64,000 bases of DNA from Bacillota bacterium (GCA_023388515.1 JAEWGD010000028.1:1-64000), one strand, 5' to 3'. Counted from the stretch's first letter, positions 53,087 through 62,391 are shown. Numbers and translations: made by a program. Notes: a model not told the origin generated them from the letters alone.

Positions 53087-54226
53087 TTATATTAGGGATT
53101 TTATGTACTCCCTTGCCTTTATGTCAAACTTAATAACATCATCATATGTGTTAATTTCATTGAATGAAAAATGATTTAACGCATCTGTTATCAATTCTCC
53201 TATTTGCAAAAATGTTATTTTCTTTGCAATAAAGTTTTCAACTGCAACCTCATTTGCTGCATTAACAATACAAGGGTATGCACCACCAAGTTTTATTGCT
53301 TTTATGCTTGCTTTAAGACATTCAAATGTTTCATAATCAGGCTTTTCAAATGTCAGCGTTCCATAATCCGTCAGAGATAATCTCTTTGTCGGACATTCAA
53401 CCCGTTCAGGATAAAGCAATGCATATTGTATAGGAATTTTCATATCAGGAACACCCATCTGGGCAATTACAGAATAATCCTTATATTCAACTGCTGAATG
53501 AACAACACTCTGCCTATGAACCACTACTTCAATCTGACTCGGCTCTAAATCAAACAGCCATTTAGCCTCAATAAACTCTAACCCCTTATTCATAAGCGTT
53601 GATGAGTCAATCGTTACCTTGTTTCCCATACTCCAATTAGGGTGATTTAACGCCTGTTCTAACGTTACATTTTGTAGCTCGCTTTTAGTCTTATTGAAAA
53701 ATGGGCCTCCTGATGCAGTGAGAATAACTTTATTTACCTGATTAATATTATTCCCCTGTAACGCTTGAAATATCGCAGAATGTTCACTGTCAACTGGAAG
53801 AATGTTTACATTTCTTTTCTTAGCCAATTCCATAACAAGTTTTCCACCAGCAACAAGCGTTTCCTTATTAGCAAGTGCAACTGTAATTCCAGCATCAATA
53901 GCAGTTAATGTTGGCAAAAGTCCAACCATACCCACCACCGAATTCAGCAAAATATCAGTATCGCTATATTTTGCTATCTCACACAAGCCTTCCATTCCAG
54001 TTAATACTTTTACATTTATATCCGAAAGCCTAGTCTTTAATTCTGTATATAAATCTTCATTATATATGCAAACTAACTTCGGCTTGAATTCTCTTGTTTG
54101 TTTCTCCAACAGTTCAATATTGCTATGTGCCGCAAGTGCTATTACTGATAATTTATGCAGTCTTATCACTTCTAATGCCTGTTTTCCAATTGAACCTGTT
54201 GAACCTAAAATAGATATTCGTTTCAT
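53087..54226 (-). CDS. dxr: 1-deoxy-D-xylulose 5-phosphate reductoisomerase
   Basis: A 379-residue NADPH enzyme that converts DXP to MEP, the committed step of the MEP pathway. It has GSTGSIGKQAL for NADPH, VDSEHSAIFQALQG for metal and substrate, and ASGGPFF. The ATG at 54226 gives the usual start MKRISILG, though its GAGG is 12 bases away; an ATG at 54244 (adding MRIDNK) is possible. Classic synteny with cdsA and rseP. Confidence 0.96.
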   Translation of the reverse strand: MKRISILGSTGSIGKQALEVIRLHKLSVIALAAHSNIELLEKQTREFKPKLVCIYNEDLYTELKTRLSDINVKVLTGMEGLCEIAKYSDTDILLNSVVGMVGLLPTLTAIDAGITVALANKETLVAGGKLVMELAKKRNVNILPVDSEHSAIFQALQGNNINQVNKVILTASGGPFFNKTKSELQNVTLEQALNHPNWSMGNKVTIDSSTLMNKGLEFIEAKWLFDLEPSQIEVVVHRQSVVHSAVEYKDYSVIAQMGVPDMKIPIQYALLYPERVECPTKRLSLTDYGTLTFEKPDYETFECLKASIKAIKLGGAYPCIVNAANEVAVENFIAKKITFLQIGELITDALNHFSFNEINTYDDVIKFDIKAREYIKSLI

Positions 54227-54336
54227 TTTATTATCAATCCTCATCTGATATGAAGAATCCCTCCCATTAAGTTATATTGATTTTAGCAAAAAAGGAGCTA
54301 AAACATATAAATATATTTAGCCCCAATTATTAATTT

Positions 54337-55173
54337 TTATTTGAAAATGTTGAAAATTGTTAAAAACGCATAGAAAAATGGTACAACAAATAATACGCTG
54401 TCAAAGCGATCAAGTAGCCCACCATGTCCTGGCATTACATTTCCATAATCCTTTATCTTACATTGTCTTTTTATAAGTGAGGCAACTAAATCGCCAGCTG
54501 TTCCAACTAACGCACAAACTGCCCCTAAAATAAACGCTATAAAATAATACCCCTCAACCACTATATCTGTATCCGTTTTATTAATCATCTTTACATAAGC
54601 TATGCTAAACACAACAAATAATATACCATTTGTAAGCACTCCACCGATAAGTCCCTCCACCGTTTTCTTAGGGCTTATTTCTGGGCAAAGCTTATGCTTG
54701 CCTAAAAAAGTACCTGTAAAATATGCACCTGAATCAGCCAACCAACCACCACATAATGCAAGAACTACATAAGCAAGCCCATGGTCCTCACTCATATATT
54801 TCAATCTAACCAAGCAACTCATTGAATAAGAAATAAGAAACATTGCACAAATCATAAAAAAAGCAGTTCCAAGCTTGATTTTTTTGTGATTTATAATATA
54901 ATCTAAAAATATCAGAAATACGCAAACAGTCACCAACAAAACCTGATATTTTTTCAAATCAGGTAACGATAAAATCGGCATCAATGAAGCACATAAAAAT
55001 GCTGTAATAACAGATATTTTATTGTCTTTACATCTTACTGCTGAAAATAATTCATATAATATACCAACAGAAATTGCCGATATTGCCAAGTTAAATACTA
55101 TTGTATCCGACAATAACAGAATTACTATTGCAAATACTATTGCGACTGCTGATGAAATTATCCTTACAGCCAA
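54337..55173 (-). CDS. cdsA: Phosphatidate cytidylyltransferase
   Basis: A 278-residue polytopic membrane enzyme that makes CDP-diacylglycerol for phospholipid synthesis. The C-terminal CDP-alcohol signature GDLVASLIKRQCKIKDYG ... MPGHGGLLDRFDS is complete. The start codon is TTG, fixed by CGGAGGTG 8 bases upstream. It starts 3 bases after the uppS stop. Confidence 0.95.
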   Translation of the reverse strand: MAVRIISSAVAIVFAIVILLLSDTIVFNLAISAISVGILYELFSAVRCKDNKISVITAFLCASLMPILSLPDLKKYQVLLVTVCVFLIFLDYIINHKKIKLGTAFFMICAMFLISYSMSCLVRLKYMSEDHGLAYVVLALCGGWLADSGAYFTGTFLGKHKLCPEISPKKTVEGLIGGVLTNGILFVVFSIAYVKMINKTDTDIVVEGYYFIAFILGAVCALVGTAGDLVASLIKRQCKIKDYGNVMPGHGGLLDRFDSVLFVVPFFYAFLTIFNIFK

Positions 55174-55176
55174 ATA

Positions 55177-55908
55177 TTAAACACCTCCGAATCGTCTACC
55201 TCTTTTAGAGTAGTCGAGAATTGCTTTATCTAGTTCTTTTGGGCTAAAATCAGGCCATAGAACATTCGTGAAATAAAACTCTGCATACGCACATTGCCAT
55301 ACAAGAAAATTGGACAGACGCATCTCACCACTTGGACGTATCAATAAATCTACATCAGGAACTCCCCTTGTATCAAGATACCTGCTAAATAGCTCCTCAT
55401 CAATTGTAGATACATCAAGCTGACTTCCTTTAGCCTGTTCAGTAATCTTTTTTACAGCTCGAACAATTTCATCCCTACCACCATAATTTACAGCAATCAA
55501 CAATGTCATTGCTGTAAATTCCTTAGAATCATTCTCAAGCTTAATCATTTTTCTTCTTAACTCATCGTCAAAAACTGACTTATCACCTAAAAAAATGACC
55601 TTAACATTATCATCAATATGTTCTCTAACATCGTCTATATACTTCCTAAACAAGCCAATTATCGCCTCTACCTCTTCCTTAGGTCTTTTCCAATTTTCAG
55701 TGGAAAAAGCATAGAACGAGATATACTGTATTCCAATATCTTTACAGTAATTAACAATCTTTTCAAAGGATTTAGCACCTTCTCTATGTCCAAACTTTCG
55801 AGGAAATCCTCTTTTTTTCGCCCATCTGCCATTACCATCCATTATAAATCCAATGTGAACAGGCATTTGACTAGGAAGTAGCTCTTTCAAAGTTTTTTCA
55901 TACGCCAT
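55177..55908 (-). CDS. uppS: Undecaprenyl diphosphate synthase
   Basis: A 243-residue cis-prenyltransferase that builds the C55 lipid carrier for peptidoglycan. It shows FIMDGNGRWAKKRG with the catalytic Asp, FYAFSTENWKRP and the C-terminal RPSGEMRLSNFLVWQ. The ATG at 55908 lies 10 bases after GGAGG; a TTG at 55914 is only 4 bases away and less suitable. Confidence 0.96.
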   Translation of the reverse strand: MAYEKTLKELLPSQMPVHIGFIMDGNGRWAKKRGFPRKFGHREGAKSFEKIVNYCKDIGIQYISFYAFSTENWKRPKEEVEAIIGLFRKYIDDVREHIDDNVKVIFLGDKSVFDDELRRKMIKLENDSKEFTAMTLLIAVNYGGRDEIVRAVKKITEQAKGSQLDVSTIDEELFSRYLDTRGVPDVDLLIRPSGEMRLSNFLVWQCAYAEFYFTNVLWPDFSPKELDKAILDYSKRGRRFGGV

Positions 55909-55950
55909 AATCAATATTCCTCCAAAATATGTGGTATACTTCCTTTATGG

Positions 55951-56505
55951 CTATATTGACATTATTTCCTTTTCCTTACTTGTAACCAATACATCAATAT
56001 TATCACAGTATTTATCTGTTAACTTCTGTATATCCTTTTCGCATACCTTTAAATCATCTTCAGTAATCTCTGTATTCTTCTTCATCGCCTTTAGCTTTTC
56101 TATAGTATCACGTCTTATTGAACGAATATTAATCTTTGTATCTTCACCATACTTTTTAATAGATTTACATAATTCCTTACGCCTATCCTCAGTTAACTGT
56201 GGAAAAACAAGCCTAATTGCTTTACCATCGCTATTTGGAGTAATTCCAATATCAGATGCTAAAATTGCTTTTTCAATAAGCTTTGTGCTTGACGCATCCC
56301 AAGGTTGAATCACAAGAACCCTTGCCTCTGAAACTGAAATAGCTGCCATCTGGTTAACTGGTGTTGGTGTTCCATAATAATCAACAACAACCTTTTCAAG
56401 TACTGCTGGATTAGCTCTGCCTGCCCTTATTGTTGAAAATTCATGGTTTAACTTATCTATTGACTTACTCATATTAGAGTCAGCAAGTTTAATTTGTTCT
56501 TTCAT
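55951..56505 (-). CDS. frr: Ribosome recycling factor
   Basis: A 184-residue tRNA-mimic protein that splits post-termination ribosomes with EF-G. The sequence FSTIRAGRANPAVLEKV, YYGTPTPVNQMAAISV and the PQLTEDRRKEL helix segment are standard, and the length is typical. Its start overlaps the pyrH end by 17 bases, with CGGAGGAT as the ribosome binding site. Confidence 0.97.
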   Translation of the reverse strand: MKEQIKLADSNMSKSIDKLNHEFSTIRAGRANPAVLEKVVVDYYGTPTPVNQMAAISVSEARVLVIQPWDASSTKLIEKAILASDIGITPNSDGKAIRLVFPQLTEDRRKELCKSIKKYGEDTKINIRSIRRDTIEKLKAMKKNTEITEDDLKVCEKDIQKLTDKYCDNIDVLVTSKEKEIMSI

Positions 56506-57220
56506 AATCTTTATCCTCCGTTACAATTGTACCAATATTTTTACCAATTATTGCATCATATATATTATCTGGTCTACTTAAATCAAAAACCAATAAAGGT
56601 GTGTTATTATCACGGCACATTGATGCAGCTGTACCATCAATAACCATTAACTCCTTGTTAAGTATTTCGCCAAACGTCAAAATCTCATATTTAACAGCAT
56701 CACTGTGTGCCTTAGGGTCTTTATCATAAACCCCATCGACCATAGTCGCTTTTAACAGAATATCAGCCTCAATTTCTGCTGCCCTTAATGCCGCCGCCGT
56801 ATCCGTAGAGAAAAATGAATTTCCTGTTCCACAAGCAATTATAATCACTCTACCTTTTTCCAAATGCCTAACCGCCTTGTTTCGAATATATGGCTCAGCG
56901 ACCTGTTGCATAGTAATTGCAGTTTGAACTCTGACATCAACCCCCAAAGATTCCAATACATCCCCAACTGCCAATGCATTAATAGCTGTAGCAAGCATCC
57001 CCATATGGTCAGCTCTAGTTCTATCCATTCCTCCGCTTGAACGACCACGCCAAATATTCCCGCCACCTACGACAATAGCAATTTGAACCCCTGAATCAGC
57101 ACTTTTTTTTATGCTCTTACATATTTCAGTTATAACAGGATAATCCAGTCCAAATTTCTTATCCCCTGCTAATGCTTCTCCACTTAGCTTTAAAAGTACA
57201 CGTTTATACCTCGGTTCCAT
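56489..57220 (-). CDS. pyrH: UMP kinase
   Basis: A 243-residue hexameric amino-acid-kinase-fold enzyme that phosphorylates UMP. RVLLKLSGEALAGD, IAIVVGGGNIWRG and ATMVDGVYDKDPK are characteristic. The ATG at 57220 is used, as GAGGTG lies 6 bases upstream and overlaps an alternative GTG at 57229. It leads the operon pyrH-frr-uppS-cdsA-dxr-rseP-ispG-polC. Confidence 0.97.
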   Translation of the reverse strand: MEPRYKRVLLKLSGEALAGDKKFGLDYPVITEICKSIKKSADSGVQIAIVVGGGNIWRGRSSGGMDRTRADHMGMLATAINALAVGDVLESLGVDVRVQTAITMQQVAEPYIRNKAVRHLEKGRVIIIACGTGNSFFSTDTAAALRAAEIEADILLKATMVDGVYDKDPKAHSDAVKYEILTFGEILNKELMVIDGTAASMCRDNNTPLLVFDLSRPDNIYDAIIGKNIGTIVTEDKDYERTN

Positions 57221-57250
57221 TTCAAACACCTCACACTTTTTACTCCTTCT

Positions 57251-57279
57251 ATTCTACACTATAAAACCAACAATGTAAA
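57251..57279 (-). promoter_or_regulatory. Sigma-A promoter of the pyrH operon
   Basis: On the minus strand TTTACA (57279-57274) and TAGAAT (57256-57251) are 17 bases apart, 30 bases before the pyrH start and after the tsf terminator. Confidence 0.7.
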
Positions 57280-57300
57280 GCATTTGTGTAAAATTAATCA

Positions 57301-57334
57301 AAAAAAGAGCACAGGACTACCCATGCTCTTTTTT
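57301..57334 (-). terminator. Terminator of the rpsB-tsf operon
   Basis: AAAAAAGAGCA (57301-57311) pairs with TGCTCTTTTTT (57324-57334), 20 bases beyond the tsf stop. Confidence 0.88.
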
Positions 57335-57353
57335 ATAATACAGAGTAAATTAT

Positions 57354-58280
57354 TTACTTAATCATGTTTGCGATTTCATCAGCAAAGTTTTCTACTTTCT
57401 TTTCAATTCCCTCGCCTCTTTCGTAACGAACGAATTCAGCAACCTTTATTGAACCACCAAGCTTCTTTGCTACGCTATCTACATACTTAATAACTGTAAA
57501 CTCGCCATCTTTAACAAATTCCTGTTCAAGTAAGCAATTCTCAGAGTAGTATTTCCCAACCTTACCTTCAACGATTTTTGCGATTACCTGTTCAGGCTTA
57601 TTAGCCATCTTAGGATCTTCAGACATCTGAATCTTCATTATTGACTTTTCTGATTCAATAACTGAATCAGGAACATCTTCTCTATTTAAATAAGCAGGGT
57701 TTAATGCTGCAATCTGTAATGCACAATCCTTACCACAAGCAAGCAATTCTTCATTAGATGAGTCTATATCAGATTCAAGCTTAACTAAAACGCCTATTCT
57801 TCCCTCACCATGAATATATGGAACAAGTATTCCTTCTAAACGTGTAAATCGTCTGATTTGAAGATTTTCACGAATTTTTAAGAAAAGAGTCTGAAGAGCT
57901 TCCTCAACAGTTTCAGTTGAACCTTCTAGCTTCGTCTTTAATAATGCATCCATATCAGCAGGATTTTCATTAATAATTGTTTTTGCAACGCTTTCAACAA
58001 AACCTTTAAATTCTGGGTTCTTCGCAACAAAATCAGTTTCTGAGTTAATTTCTATAATTGCACCAGCTTTTTTACTCTCATCAACCATAGATATTACTAA
58101 GCCTTCAGCTGCTACTCTTCCTGATTTTTTAGCTTGTGTTGCCAATCCTTTTTCTCTAAGAATAAGAACTGCCTTTTCCATATCTCCATCAGCTTCTACA
58201 AGTGCATTTTTGCAATCCATCATGCCAACACCTGTGCTTTTACGAAGCTCACTAACATCTTTAGCAGTATAATTAGCCAT
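57354..58280 (-). CDS. tsf: Elongation factor Ts
   Basis: A 308-residue guanine nucleotide exchange factor for EF-Tu. The N-terminal UBA domain has VSELRKSTGVGMMDCKNAL and the core EINSETDFVAKNPEFK, where the TDFV motif contacts EF-Tu. It is co-transcribed with rpsB across an 86-base gap that contains a stable stem-loop. Confidence 0.97.
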   Translation of the reverse strand: MANYTAKDVSELRKSTGVGMMDCKNALVEADGDMEKAVLILREKGLATQAKKSGRVAAEGLVISMVDESKKAGAIIEINSETDFVAKNPEFKGFVESVAKTIINENPADMDALLKTKLEGSTETVEEALQTLFLKIRENLQIRRFTRLEGILVPYIHGEGRIGVLVKLESDIDSSNEELLACGKDCALQIAALNPAYLNREDVPDSVIESEKSIMKIQMSEDPKMANKPEQVIAKIVEGKVGKYYSENCLLEQEFVKDGEFTVIKYVDSVAKKLGGSIKVAEFVRYERGEGIEKKVENFADEIANMIK

Positions 58281-58329
58281 ATTAATTTTCCTCCATTACA
58301 TTATATTACTTGTCTTTTTTATTTGAAAT

Positions 58330-58358
58330 GCCCGAATATAGCTTTGTCATATTCGGGC
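58330..58358 (-). promoter_or_regulatory. Stem-loop between rpsB and tsf
   Basis: GCCCGAATAT (58330-58339) pairs perfectly with ATATTCGGGC (58349-58358). It begins 9 bases after the rpsB stop and lacks a T run on the minus strand. It probably stabilises the rpsB end or partly attenuates tsf. Confidence 0.65.
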
Positions 58359-58366
58359 AAGTTATT

Positions 58367-59107
58367 CTATTCAGAAACTTGTTCTGGTGTTTCTACTACC
58401 GCTTTAACTTCTTCAACTTCATCTTCACCCTGTCTGCCTTCAATGATTGCACTTGCAATTGCTCCAGCGATAAGCTTAACTGCTCTTATTGCGTCATCAT
58501 TACCAGGTATTATGTGATCAATTTCATCAGGATCACAGTTTGTATCTACAATAGCTACTATTGGAATATTTAGCTTCTTAGCCTCTGCAACTGCAATCTT
58601 TTCTTTTCTTGGGTCAACAATAAACAACGCACCAGGCAACTTTTTCATATCCTTAATGCCACCCAAAAACTTTTCAAGCTTTTCTATTTCTAGGTTTAGC
58701 TTAACAACTTCCTTCTTAGGCAATAAATCAAATGTTCCGTCAGATTCCATTACTCTTAGTTGAGCCAAACGGTCAATTCTTCTTCTTATTGTCTTGAAGT
58801 TTGTCATCATACCACCAAGCCAACGTGCATTAACATAATGTGCACCTGCTCTTTGAGCTTCTTCCTTAATTGAGTCACCAGCTTGTTTCTTAGTTCCTAC
58901 AAAAAGAACTGATTCGCCCTGTGCAGAAAGGTCACGAACGAACATATAAGCTTCTTCAAGCTTCTTTACTGTTTTCTGCAAGTCGATAATGTAAATACCG
59001 TTTCTTTCTGTAAAAATATACGGTGCCATTTTTGGATTCCATCTTCTTGTTTGATGTCCAAAGTGAACACCAGCTTCAAGAAGTTGCTTCATTGATACTA
59101 CTCCCAT
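58367..59107 (-). CDS. rpsB: 30S ribosomal protein S2
   Basis: A 246-residue small-subunit protein. It begins with MKQLLEAGVHFGHQTRRWNP after MGVVS and has LPGALFIVDPRKEKIAVAEA and the acidic C-terminal tail usual in Gram-positive S2. AGGAGG precedes the ATG. It leads the rpsB-tsf operon from a strong promoter. Confidence 0.98.
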   Translation of the reverse strand: MGVVSMKQLLEAGVHFGHQTRRWNPKMAPYIFTERNGIYIIDLQKTVKKLEEAYMFVRDLSAQGESVLFVGTKKQAGDSIKEEAQRAGAHYVNARWLGGMMTNFKTIRRRIDRLAQLRVMESDGTFDLLPKKEVVKLNLEIEKLEKFLGGIKDMKKLPGALFIVDPRKEKIAVAEAKKLNIPIVAIVDTNCDPDEIDHIIPGNDDAIRAVKLIAGAIASAIIEGRQGEDEVEEVKAVVETPEQVSE

Positions 59108-59212
59108 GAGTTTTCCTCCTATATTTTGGTTTTTTTAATCCTCCGCCCAGCTTAGCTTGCAACCAACCTTTTTCAAGGAACCTAATCGCAAAAACATGAG
59201 CGTGTGAACTGC
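59108..59212 (-). ncRNA. rpsB 5' leader, possible autoregulatory RNA
   Basis: The predicted transcript start near 59212 gives a leader of about 105 bases with GGTTCCTTGAAAAAGGTTGG-type self-complementary stretches and an AAGCTAAGCTGGGC segment before the ribosome binding site. S2 leaders are autoregulated in several bacteria. I cannot match this one to a named family. Confidence 0.3.
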
Positions 59213-59218
59213 TTTAAC

Positions 59219-59247
59219 ATTATAACATATTTCCATGACATTTTCAA
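59219..59247 (-). promoter_or_regulatory. Sigma-A promoter of rpsB-tsf
   Basis: On the minus strand TTGAAA (59247-59242) and a perfect TATAAT (59224-59219) are separated by 17 bases. Confidence 0.8.
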
Positions 59248-59261
59248 GTAAAATATTTTAT

Positions 59262-59576
59262 TTACTTATACAAATTTTCAAAGCTGAACGCCTTGGATTT
59301 TGTTGGTTTTGTATATGATTGCCTTGATTCTTCATTATCACTATTATGTGCCACCAATATAGTGTCTTTTCCTATTAGCTTAATTTCCTTGCAACTGATA
59401 ATCAAATCATCATCTCTTCCGAAAAGCCCCCAAAGCCTATCTCTGCCATAAACTATAAGAGCTATCACAGTCGATGTGTCCGTATCAATTTCTATATCAT
59501 CCACAAATCCCAGCTTTTCTCCATTGCTGATATTTACTACTTCCTTATTTCGTAAATCCATTAAACTACATATCAT
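59262..59576 (-). CDS. YlmC/YmxH-family PRC-barrel protein
   Basis: A 104-residue protein with a single PRC-barrel domain of the YlmC/YmxH sporulation-associated family. SLMDLRNKEVVNISNGEKLGFVDDIEID and the later IVYGRDRLWGLFGRDDDLII match it. GAGGGGGAAGG precedes the ATG. It is typically under sporulation control in Firmicutes; the molecular role is not established. Confidence 0.85.
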   Translation of the reverse strand: MICSLMDLRNKEVVNISNGEKLGFVDDIEIDTDTSTVIALIVYGRDRLWGLFGRDDDLIISCKEIKLIGKDTILVAHNSDNEESRQSYTKPTKSKAFSFENLYK

Positions 59577-59677
59577 ATGCCTTCCCCCTCAGGTTATAAA
59601 GCATTTAAAGCTGAGTTTTATTATACCTATTATAAAATTATACTCACAAATCTATGTAATTATAATCAATAAAAATT

Positions 59678-60175
59678 TTAGTTTGATGATAAGAACAATT
59701 CTTCAAGCAGTCTTATTCCTGTTTTAGTCTTGAAAATAGTTTCCTTAATATTAACTACTTCTTCTGTAGGAATCATTTCCTCGTAAATATTTACAAGTAA
59801 ATCTGCTTCAACTAATATCTGATAATCAACACCATCAATATTCGTGTATGTGTGATGATGTCCCACCAAATAACACACTCTCTCAACCAAACTTTCGTCA
59901 TATCCAATTTCCATAAGCAACTTCTTTGCAACAGCTGGACCCATAATTTCTTGATATTTACCTGAACAAGTATTATATTTTTCCTCACAAACCTTTATTC
60001 CAATATCATGCGTTAAAGCTGCAACCTCAATAATATCGTGCATCTCACTATCAATTTCCTCTAATTCCATAATTATTTTTGCAAATGAATGCACCTTAAT
60101 AAAATGGTTAATTCTTTTTGCGTCTCCTGTAAAATATGTTATCATTTCATTAATTAATTTAGTGACGTGGTTCAT
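59678..60175 (-). CDS. HD-domain phosphohydrolase-like protein
   Basis: A 165-residue protein with one HD domain. Metal-binding residues are visible as HSFAKIIM, ALTHDIGIK (HD) and VGHHHTY, with a later aspartate in EADLLVNI. HD proteins of this size are usually nucleotidases or other metal-dependent phosphohydrolases. AAGGAA precedes the ATG. It has no operon partner in view, and the substrate is unknown. Confidence 0.85.
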   Translation of the reverse strand: MNHVTKLINEMITYFTGDAKRINHFIKVHSFAKIIMELEEIDSEMHDIIEVAALTHDIGIKVCEEKYNTCSGKYQEIMGPAVAKKLLMEIGYDESLVERVCYLVGHHHTYTNIDGVDYQILVEADLLVNIYEEMIPTEEVVNIKETIFKTKTGIRLLEELFLSSN

Positions 60176-60499
60176 ATAATTTTCCTTTCTGATTAAAAAG
60201 ATATTGCTTTATGCCTGTCCATAAATAAAAATTTGAGCAATTTATCCATATGGGCATACTCATATAATGTGAAAACTAACAATTTATTCTAATAAACGTT
60301 TTTTTATTAATAAATTGTTTATAATTCATTAACATTATTATATTTCATTTATGTAATTATGTCAAGTGATATGCATATTTTATTAATACTAAAAAATAAA
60401 TTATCCATTTAAGTTGTAATCATATGTAAATTTATAAAATTATGTTACCGTCTAATAGCTAAATGCATATACTATGTTATAAAGATTGGTGGTGATTAA
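60176..60499. other. 324-base AT-rich divergent gap
   Basis: No open reading frame with a ribosome binding site is seen. TATGCC (60211-60216) and GGCATA (60252-60257) form the ends of an imperfect inverted repeat just upstream of the HD gene. A PerR-like box was sought before the peroxiredoxin gene, but the best candidate near 60319-60335 matches poorly. Confidence 0.45.
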
Positions 60500-61144
60500 T
60501 TGAATTCAACAAGTTTAAGTATTGGTATGACTGCTCCAGATTTTATTGCCAATACAACTATGGGACCTATAAAAATGTCAGATTATAAAGGGAAATGGGT
60601 AGTTTTCTTTTCGCATCCTGGTGATTTTACACCTGTTTGCACTACGGAGTTTGTTGCATTTTCACAGGCAAATCAGGAATTTGTAAATAGGAATACTCAA
60701 TTATTAGGGCTAAGTATAGACAGTAATCCATCTCATCTTGCATGGGTTCATTCTATTTACAATGCAACAGGAATTACCGTGCCTTTCCCTTTAATTGCTG
60801 ATAGAGTGGGTGAAATCGCTAAGTTATATGGAATGATTGCTCCCAACGTAAGCACACAAGAAACAGTTCGTAATGTGTATTTTATAGACCCTGACCAGAT
60901 AATACGAGCTATTCTTGTCTATCCATTGACAAATGGAAGAAGTATTCCAGAAATATTAAGACTACTTACTGCACTCCAGACAACAGATACATATAATGTT
61001 GTCACACCTGCAAATTGGCAACCTGGTCAGCCAACTATGGTTGGTCCACCTAAAACTTATACAGGTCTTGTCAGCCGTGAAGTCAACCCCCAACAGCAAG
61101 GCTTGCAATGTGAAGATTGGTATTGGTGTTATAATCAGCAATAA
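60500..61144 (+). CDS. Peroxiredoxin (Prx6/1-Cys-like subfamily)
   Basis: A 214-residue thiol peroxidase that reduces peroxides. The peroxidatic Cys47 is in the invariant DFTPVCTTEF, preceded by FFSHPGDF, and the C-terminal arm has NWQPGQP. Two more cysteines (204 and 210) near the end, in GLQCEDWYWC, could resolve the sulfenate, as in long-arm Prx6-type enzymes of anaerobes. The start codon is TTG, fixed by GGTGGTG. It is a single-gene unit with its own terminator. Confidence 0.94.
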   Translation: MNSTSLSIGMTAPDFIANTTMGPIKMSDYKGKWVVFFSHPGDFTPVCTTEFVAFSQANQEFVNRNTQLLGLSIDSNPSHLAWVHSIYNATGITVPFPLIADRVGEIAKLYGMIAPNVSTQETVRNVYFIDPDQIIRAILVYPLTNGRSIPEILRLLTALQTTDTYNVVTPANWQPGQPTMVGPPKTYTGLVSREVNPQQQGLQCEDWYWCYNQQ

Positions 61145-61203
61145 AATATCTTTCCATGAAAATAAGTTTAGGCAGAAATAAGCAAAAACTATTCTACCAT
61201 AAT

Positions 61204-61246
61204 AAACCCTTGATTATTACTATCTAGCAGTATAATCAAGGGTTTT
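61204..61246 (+). terminator. Terminator after the peroxiredoxin gene
   Basis: AAACCCTTGATTA (61204-61216) pairs with TAATCAAGGGTTT (61233-61245) and is followed by T residues. Confidence 0.88.
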
Positions 61247-61414
61247 ATGTTAAATAAAATATGTAAAGATTATCATTTTACTACATAATAGTATCAATAG
61301 TCAAGAGTTTTATTAATTAAATATCTATAAATTAAGGATTACTAACATCCGTTTTGCCAATCCCTCATATATACTATTATCACAATAGGTAATTATGAAA
61401 ATTTGTTTTATGTA

Positions 61415-61443
61415 TTGACTTTTATTCAATTTTGTAGTATAAT
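61415..61443 (+). promoter_or_regulatory. Promoter of the tRNA-Thr gene
   Basis: TTGACT (61415-61420) and TATAAT (61438-61443) are 17 bases apart and end 14 bases before the tRNA. Confidence 0.8.
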
Positions 61444-61457
61444 TTAAAAGTCTTATT

Positions 61458-61533
61458 GCTGACGTGGCACAGTCGGTAGCGCAACGCCTTGGTAAGGCGT
61501 AGGTCGACGGTTCAAATCCGTTCGTCAGCTCCA
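61458..61533 (+). tRNA. tRNA-Thr (anticodon GGT)
   Basis: A 76-base cloverleaf with encoded CCA. The acceptor stem GCTGACG pairs with CGTCAGC. The anticodon stem ACGCC/GGCGT encloses the loop TTGGTAA, giving anticodon GGT, and the T arm contains GGTTCAAATCC. A decayed integrase gene lies close downstream, which fits the use of tRNA 3' ends as integration sites. Confidence 0.97.
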
Positions 61534-61549
61534 AAACATCAACGTAGAT

Positions 61550-61590
61550 ACGTCATTCACAGTAATGTTAGTGACGTGTTTTTATTTTTC
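61550..61590 (+). terminator. Terminator after tRNA-Thr
   Basis: ACGTCA (61550-61555) pairs with TGACGT (61572-61577), followed by GTTTTTATTTTT. Confidence 0.65.
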
Positions 61591-61670
61591 CTATAAGAAT
61601 AATTCAATTTTAATTCAACTTTTTCATTAAAAGTTCCTTTAAACCGCTTTAAAAAACTAAAAAGCAGGTA

Positions 61671-61700
61671 GGCTAATATATAGCTTTCCTGCTCTTTTTT
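61671..61700. terminator. Terminator of the integrase remnant
   Basis: AGCAGG (61673-61678) and CCTGCT (61688-61693) form a stem with T-rich tracts on both sides, so it can work in both directions. It directly follows the integrase stop. Confidence 0.65.
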
Positions 61701-62366
61701 TATGCGTGTTTGATATCTTTATTTTCAGTTTTGGTAATAAGCATATCTTGAAGAATATTAGCAGCAGTTTCATCCGCTTCCGCTATACAGTGCAGATATT
61801 TATTAGTTGTAGTAATATCTCCATGCCCTAAACGCCCTTGAACCTGTTTTATATTTACACCACCATATAATAACAATATTGCTGAAGCATGTCGTAAACT
61901 ATGAAATTTGCGGTGTCTAAATCCGTTTCTTTTTTAGAAATTTGCTGAATTGTTTCGTAGGTGTTTGAGGGTTCATAATTTCACCGTTGCATTTAGTGAA
62001 CAGCCATTCCCCACCGTTCCATACACTTCCTAGTCTCTCGGATGTTTTCTCTTTTTCAACCTTGAGCATTTCAATTAATTTTATACAGTATGGGGTAATC
62101 GTAATCGTTCTTACTTCATAATCCTTTGGGGGTTTTGTTGCCACTGGTTCCCCTGCTAATTTATAGGCTGAACGCTCAATAGTAATCTTATTATTTGAAT
62201 AATCAATATCGCTGAATTTAAGCCCTACAAGTTCGCCTGCTCTTGTTCCTGCCATTATAGCAAGTTAAATTGAAGTTCTTCACATTCAAGATATTCAAGC
62301 ATTGACAATGCTTCTTGCTTTGTGAATATTTCTATTTTAGGAGTAACAACTTTTTGCAATGTCAAT
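61700..62366 (-). pseudogene. Tyrosine recombinase/integrase, truncated and frameshifted
   Basis: Three successive frames spell one integrase catalytic domain. The first, from about 62366, reads VVTPKIEIFTKQEALSMLEY ... EELQFNLL and then stops. The second, 62255-61917, carries the catalytic Arg in GTRAGELVGLKFSD. The third carries HSLRHASA (His-x-x-Arg), LGHGDITTTNKY (His and probable Tyr nucleophile) and ends at 61700. One extra base near 61930 and an indel near 62258 separate the frames. The arm-binding N-terminal domain is missing, so it should be inactive. The gene lies beside tRNA-Thr. Confidence 0.85.
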
Positions 62367-62391
62367 ATATTCAAAATATATTAATTTACTC

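Noticed and set aside
53802..54248. 148-codon open frame opposite dxr
   Set aside because: Antisense shadow of dxr without a ribosome binding site or family resemblance.
60319..60335. Possible PerR box before the peroxiredoxin gene
   Set aside because: The TTATAAT half is present, but the second half matches poorly, and AT-rich DNA produces such partial matches freely.
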